A stretch of DNA of 8,574 nucleotides. It comes from Bacillota bacterium (GTDB taxonomy: Bacteria > Bacillota > Clostridia > Peptostreptococcales > Anaerovoracaceae). Each line of letters opens with the position of its first letter. Within the stretch, counting starts at the first letter, position 1. Of the stretch, positions 6,159 to 8,574 are shown piece by piece. The DNA lies in assembly GCA_022706625.1 (NCBI GenBank), contig JAKJCD010000078.1, positions 1-8,574 of the forward strand, read 5' to 3'. The translations under genes and the position numbers were made by a program. Under the pieces are notes generated by a model. The model was not told the DNA's origin and searched no databases. It saw only the letters and a list, made by a program, of their open reading frames with translations.

Positions 6159-6202
6159 AAAGGCAACGGAAATTTGGAGGAAAGGTGTTTTCCGTTGCCT
6201 TT
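6159..6202. terminator. Perfect 14-bp hairpin at the array end, terminator-like
   Basis: AAAGGCAACGGAAA (6159-6172) and TTTCCGTTGCCTTT (6189-6202) are perfectly complementary around a 16-nt loop. The A-rich and T-rich flanks would give short U-runs after the stem on either strand, as in bidirectional terminators. It is about 400 nt downstream of pilC, so a role in ending the pilus transcript is possible but unproven. The same bases belong to the repeat array. Confidence 0.3.
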
Positions 6203-6459
6203 GTCCGCTTGGAACCTTCCATTTATCAGTCAGGGCAGCTGACATCTACACATACGAAAATGACGAAACGCAGCTTTAAATATCTACGCTACTCATCGGT
6301 CAGTACCTTGCCAAGAAGCGTGCTGAGTGTAAAGCTTACGACGTGACTGTTTCCAGGAGGCAATGGGACGCCTGCCTCCCCAAACTCTCCGCAGCCTCTG
6401 CTGCTACTATTAAGGGTATGAAAGATAAAGAGAATTTCAGCTTTGTTTCAACTGCTTAA
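6202..6459 (+). pseudogene. Decayed coding remnant, unidentified
   Basis: One plus-strand frame is open from the end of the repeat array to a TAA at 6457-6459, broken only by a TAA at 6277-6279. Before the break it reads SVRAADIYTYENDETQL; after it, STLLIGQYLAKKRAECKAYD and then VTVSRRQWDACLPKLSAASA and ATIKGMKDKENFSFVSTA. Composition is protein-like (basic, then a soluble C-terminus, mixed codons), but there is no start codon or ribosome site. I do not recognise the family. The antisense strand is also open over about 6325-6456, so overlap bias could explain part of the signal. A 7-bp GC-rich hairpin (GGAGGCA/TGCCTCC, 6356-6379) lies inside. Alternatives are a replaced gene end or chance. 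Confidence 0.3.
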
Positions 6460-6608
6460 GTAATAACGACTATAAATGTGATATTTTTCAAATGACCTTG
6501 TATAAGTTGATATGGTTATCTAAGAAAGGACATTTTTATAAGTTAGTGACACCTTGCAGATGCGTATACTAATAAATAATGTCGATATTTTGTTTATTTG
6601 TATAATCG
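6460..6608. other. AT-rich spacer downstream of pilC, no gene seen
   Basis: The stretch is strongly AT-rich and has no supported reading frame, RNA gene or clear terminator on either strand. The only pattern I see is a repeated TATAAGTT at 6501-6508 and 6537-6544. Together with the array and the remnant it makes up the gene-poor gap between pilC and gltA. Confidence 0.6.
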
Positions 6609-7868
6609 TTATAGCAGGAGACTGTATTGTCCGAACATGGGCAATACAACGGATAATACTACCGTACCTACCACAAGGGCCATGAGCACCGTCATTGTGG
6701 GCTCGATGAGAGTGGTGAGCAGTTTAGTCTGAGCCTCGGTCTGAGTTTCGTAGAGTTCGGCCATTTTATCCAAAACGATGTGGATCTCTCCGGATTCCTC
6801 AGCCACGCCGACCATAGAGATCAGCAGGGAATCGAATATGGGATAGCGGCGCATGGAAGCGCTGATGGCTACGCCCATTTTCACATCTTCCAGCACTTTT
6901 GTGAAAAAATGTCGCAGATAAGTATTTGATACCACCCTTGCAGCCACCGAAAGAGCATAAATGATCTCTACTCCTGCCCCCGTAAGGGACGCCATTACCC
7001 GGCTGAATCTTGATATATACAGTTTGTACTGTATTTCTCCGATCAAGGGAAGCTTCAATGCAAGCCGGTCCGTATTCTGCCTGAAGCTGTGAGAGTTTCT
7101 GCGCCCGTAAGAATATGATACAACAACTGTCACAACAACGAAGGCAAAAATATACCAGTAGCTAATAAATATATCCGAGCTTCCCATTACCAATCTGGTC
7201 AAAAGGGACATCTCCTGTCCGAACTGGCTGAACATATTGGAAAACGTAGGCAATACCACCAAGTTAAGAACGATGACGGCGGCCAGGGTTATGCAAAGCA
7301 GAAAGACCGGATAACTCAAGGCGCTCTTCACCTTTTGAGTCAGGGCGATCTCGCTTTCCAGTATTCTGGATGCCCTGTGGAAGGCTTCGTCCATTTTGCC
7401 GTCTATCTCACCTGCAGAGATGATGCTTGTGGTGACTTCGTTGAATGTGCGGAATTTAGCCATGGAGGCGGAAAGAGGCCGCCCCGAATGCAGGTCTTCC
7501 TGAAGTTCTAAAAGTATCTTTTTTGCTCGTCTGTCCTTCTCCTGGAGTATGAGCACCTGCATGCAGGTAGTAAGGGACACTCCTGCCCTGATCATGACGG
7601 CAAACTGTTCCAAAATACCCAGGACCTTCTTCCCCTTGAGCTTGACCTTATGGATGTCCTTTTCCATTATCTCGATGCTATTCAGGCCTTTTCCGCCGGA
7701 TCTTGCTCCTGCACGCACTACAGAAGAGCTTTTATCCTGCTCCTTGACTGAAAGAGGAATAAGCCCCCGGCTTTTTATAGCCGAGATGGCCGAAGCTTTA
7801 TTTGAGGCTTCAATACTGCCTGATTGTTTCTTTCCCGTGGGATCCACGGCGCGATAGTTGTAGTTCAA
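6609..7868 (-). CDS. pilC: Type IV pilus / type II secretion inner-membrane platform protein (PilC/GspF family)
   Basis: PilC/GspF is the polytopic platform that couples the assembly ATPase to pilin insertion or extraction at the cytoplasmic membrane. The 419 residues are normal length. The N-terminus YRAVDPTGKKQSGSIEA (5-21) is typical. Two GspF domains follow: about 85-208 (FAVMIRAGVSLTTCMQVL; IISAGEIDGKMDEAF) and about 286-410 (FSRVMASLTGAGVEIIYAL; MVGVAEESGEIHIVLDKMAE). Membrane segments are near 186-206, 236-254 and 390-411. The start is TTG at 7868, preceded by GGGAGAAG at good spacing and 13 nt after the pilB stop, so translation is probably coupled. In a monoderm a type IV pilus or competence-like pseudopilus is more likely than true type II secretion. 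No pilin gene follows. Confidence 0.92.
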   Translation of the reverse strand: MNYNYRAVDPTGKKQSGSIEASNKASAISAIKSRGLIPLSVKEQDKSSSVVRAGARSGGKGLNSIEIMEKDIHKVKLKGKKVLGILEQFAVMIRAGVSLTTCMQVLILQEKDRRAKKILLELQEDLHSGRPLSASMAKFRTFNEVTTSIISAGEIDGKMDEAFHRASRILESEIALTQKVKSALSYPVFLLCITLAAVIVLNLVVLPTFSNMFSQFGQEMSLLTRLVMGSSDIFISYWYIFAFVVVTVVVSYSYGRRNSHSFRQNTDRLALKLPLIGEIQYKLYISRFSRVMASLTGAGVEIIYALSVAARVVSNTYLRHFFTKVLEDVKMGVAISASMRRYPIFDSLLISMVGVAEESGEIHIVLDKMAELYETQTEAQTKLLTTLIEPTMTVLMALVVGTVVLSVVLPMFGQYSLLL

Positions 7869-7881
7869 AGCTCTTCTCCCG

Positions 7882-8574
7882 CTACTGTATGCTTGCGTAC
7901 AGCTTCAGCATCTCTTCGTATGTAGTAATACCCTGCAGCACCCTTATCCTCGCATTTTCATAAAGGGTTATCATCCCCTCATCAACTGCCGCTTGCTTTA
8001 TGTCGTCGATGCTGACCCTGTCATATATAGCTTTCCGGATTTTGGCGGTCACCGGCATGATTTCATGGATGGCTGTCCTGCCTTTATAACCCGTATGGTT
8101 GCAATAGCTGCAGCCCTCTCCTTTATATAGGATCAACTCCTCCTCAATGCTTCCGCTGCTTTCGAGGATCTGCCGCTCCTCTTTGGAAGCAGTATATGAT
8201 ACTTTACACCTGGGACAGATCTTTCTTATAAGTCTTTGTGAGATGACACCTACCAAAGAGGCGGAGACCATGAAAGGTTCTATACCCATATCCATGAGAC
8301 GGATGACGGCGCTTGGGGCGTCATAGGTATGCAGGGTGCTGAAAACCAGATGCCCTGTAATGGCGGCGGCAATGGCAAGGTCGGCGGTTTCTTCGTCCCG
8401 GATCTCTCCCACCATTATCATGTCGGGATCCTGCCTTAAAACTGAGCGGAGCACGCTCGCAAAGGTGAGTCCGGCCTTTGCGTTGATATCTACCTGGGTG
8501 ATACCGGGGATAATATTCTCCACAGGGTTTTCTACAGTGATTATATTTACATCGTCCCCTCTTTTTTCCCGCAG
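7882..8574 (-). CDS. pilB: Pilus assembly ATPase, GspE/PilB family, partial (N-terminus off window)
   Basis: The hexameric cytoplasmic ATPase powers pilus extension through PilC. The frame is open to the window edge, giving 230 visible residues; a GTG at 8523 is internal, not the start. The fragment has the Asp-box region ITVENPVE (12-19), AGLTFASVLRSVLRQDPD (34-51), Walker B MIMVGEIRDEETAD (52-65), and the His box STLHTYDAP (79-87). QRLIRKICPRC and GCSYCNHTGYKGR then supply a four-cysteine zinc motif (Cys120, 123, 155, 158). Walker A lies beyond the edge. The four cysteines favour the PilB/GspE extension class over the PilT retraction class. The usual VEDP(V/I)E has Asn16 for Asp here. It is directly upstream of pilC. 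Confidence 0.92.
   Translation of the reverse strand: MREKRGDDVNIITVENPVENIIPGITQVDINAKAGLTFASVLRSVLRQDPDMIMVGEIRDEETADLAIAAAITGHLVFSTLHTYDAPSAVIRLMDMGIEPFMVSASLVGVISQRLIRKICPRCKVSYTASKEERQILESSGSIEEELILYKGEGCSYCNHTGYKGRTAIHEIMPVTAKIRKAIYDRVSIDDIKQAAVDEGMITLYENARIRVLQGITTYEEMLKLYASIQ

Larger units (their letters stand above)
5962..6202. repeat. Array of eight alternating short inverted repeats (core GCAACGG)
   Basis: Copies of AAAAG(G)CAACGGAAA alternate strictly between orientations. Forward copies are at 5962-5972, 6034-6047, 6084-6099 (degenerate, GGCATCGG) and 6158-6172. Reverse copies are at 5992-6005, 6065-6078 (degenerate, CTGTTGCC), 6119-6130 and 6188-6202. Centre-to-centre steps are about 32, 42, 31, 19, 34, 40 and 30 bp. 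The second four copies therefore repeat the spacing of the first four at an offset of about 124 bp, which suggests an old tandem duplication of a four-copy unit. Neighbouring copies can form stems: 14 bp perfect for 5992-6005 with 6034-6047, and 14 bp perfect for 6159-6172 with 6189-6202. Repeat family and function are unknown to me; a REP/BIME-like palindromic element or MITE-derived sequence is the nearest analogy. Confidence 0.85.

Noticed and set aside
5984..6166. 60-codon minus-strand open frame over the repeat array
   Set aside because: Its recurring KATE and KSNG peptides are just translations of the alternating repeat copies, and it has no ribosome site; the DNA palindromes explain the frame.
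5962..6202. CRISPR array
   Set aside because: Copies are only about 14 bp, alternate in orientation, vary in sequence and spacing, and have no cas genes nearby.
7882..8523. A complete short ATPase gene starting at the GTG at 8523
   Set aside because: The frame continues in register to the window edge with conserved family sequence (ITVENPVE), so the gene is truncated by the window rather than starting there.

Overview
The window looks like ordinary chromosomal DNA of an endospore-forming-lineage Bacillota, most likely class Clostridia. The reasons are a spoIIM gene, strong GGAGG-type ribosome binding sites, a monoderm-style PilB/PilC pair, moderate GC with AT-rich intergenic DNA, and a xerD / spoIIM / nudF neighbourhood that recalls the Bacillus subtilis one. 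Family-level placement (for example Lachnospiraceae or a relative) is a guess. Every gene except spoIIM lies on the minus strand.

Layout from left to right. Positions 1-278 hold the N-terminal 92 codons of ribosomal protein L19 (rplS), with its own promoter and a roughly 90-nt leader. Positions 412-1305 encode the tyrosine recombinase XerD, the chromosome dimer resolvase. The 205-bp divergent spacer 1306-1510 carries a sigma-A-like promoter for xerD, a 12-bp tandem repeat and a sigma-E-like -10 box for spoIIM. spoIIM (1511-2131, plus strand) runs head-on into nudF, and the two genes overlap by 35 bp. Positions 5790 to 2097 form a probable four-gene operon, gltA-proB-proC-nudF. It encodes citrate synthase, a short glutamate 5-kinase, pyrroline-5-carboxylate reductase and a Nudix ADP-ribose pyrophosphatase. 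A good extended -10 promoter lies in front of gltA.

The 764-bp gap at 5845-6608 is the least ordinary part. It holds eight strictly alternating copies of a short inverted-repeat element with core GCAACGG (5962-6202). An AT-rich hairpin there displays the same core in its loop. Next to the array is an open frame with one internal stop (6202-6459), probably a gene remnant, followed by an AT-rich stretch. The window ends with pilC (6609-7868) and the C-terminal 230 codons of pilB (7882-8574), the membrane platform and assembly ATPase of a type IV pilus-like machine.

The operon is metabolically coherent: citrate feeds 2-oxoglutarate and glutamate synthesis, ProB activates glutamate, and ProC makes proline. 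proA, the step between ProB and ProC, is not in the window. I see no CRISPR array, tRNA, rRNA, intact transposase or defence system. The palindromic array is the best candidate for something undescribed, and it is more likely a repetitive-element family than a new system.
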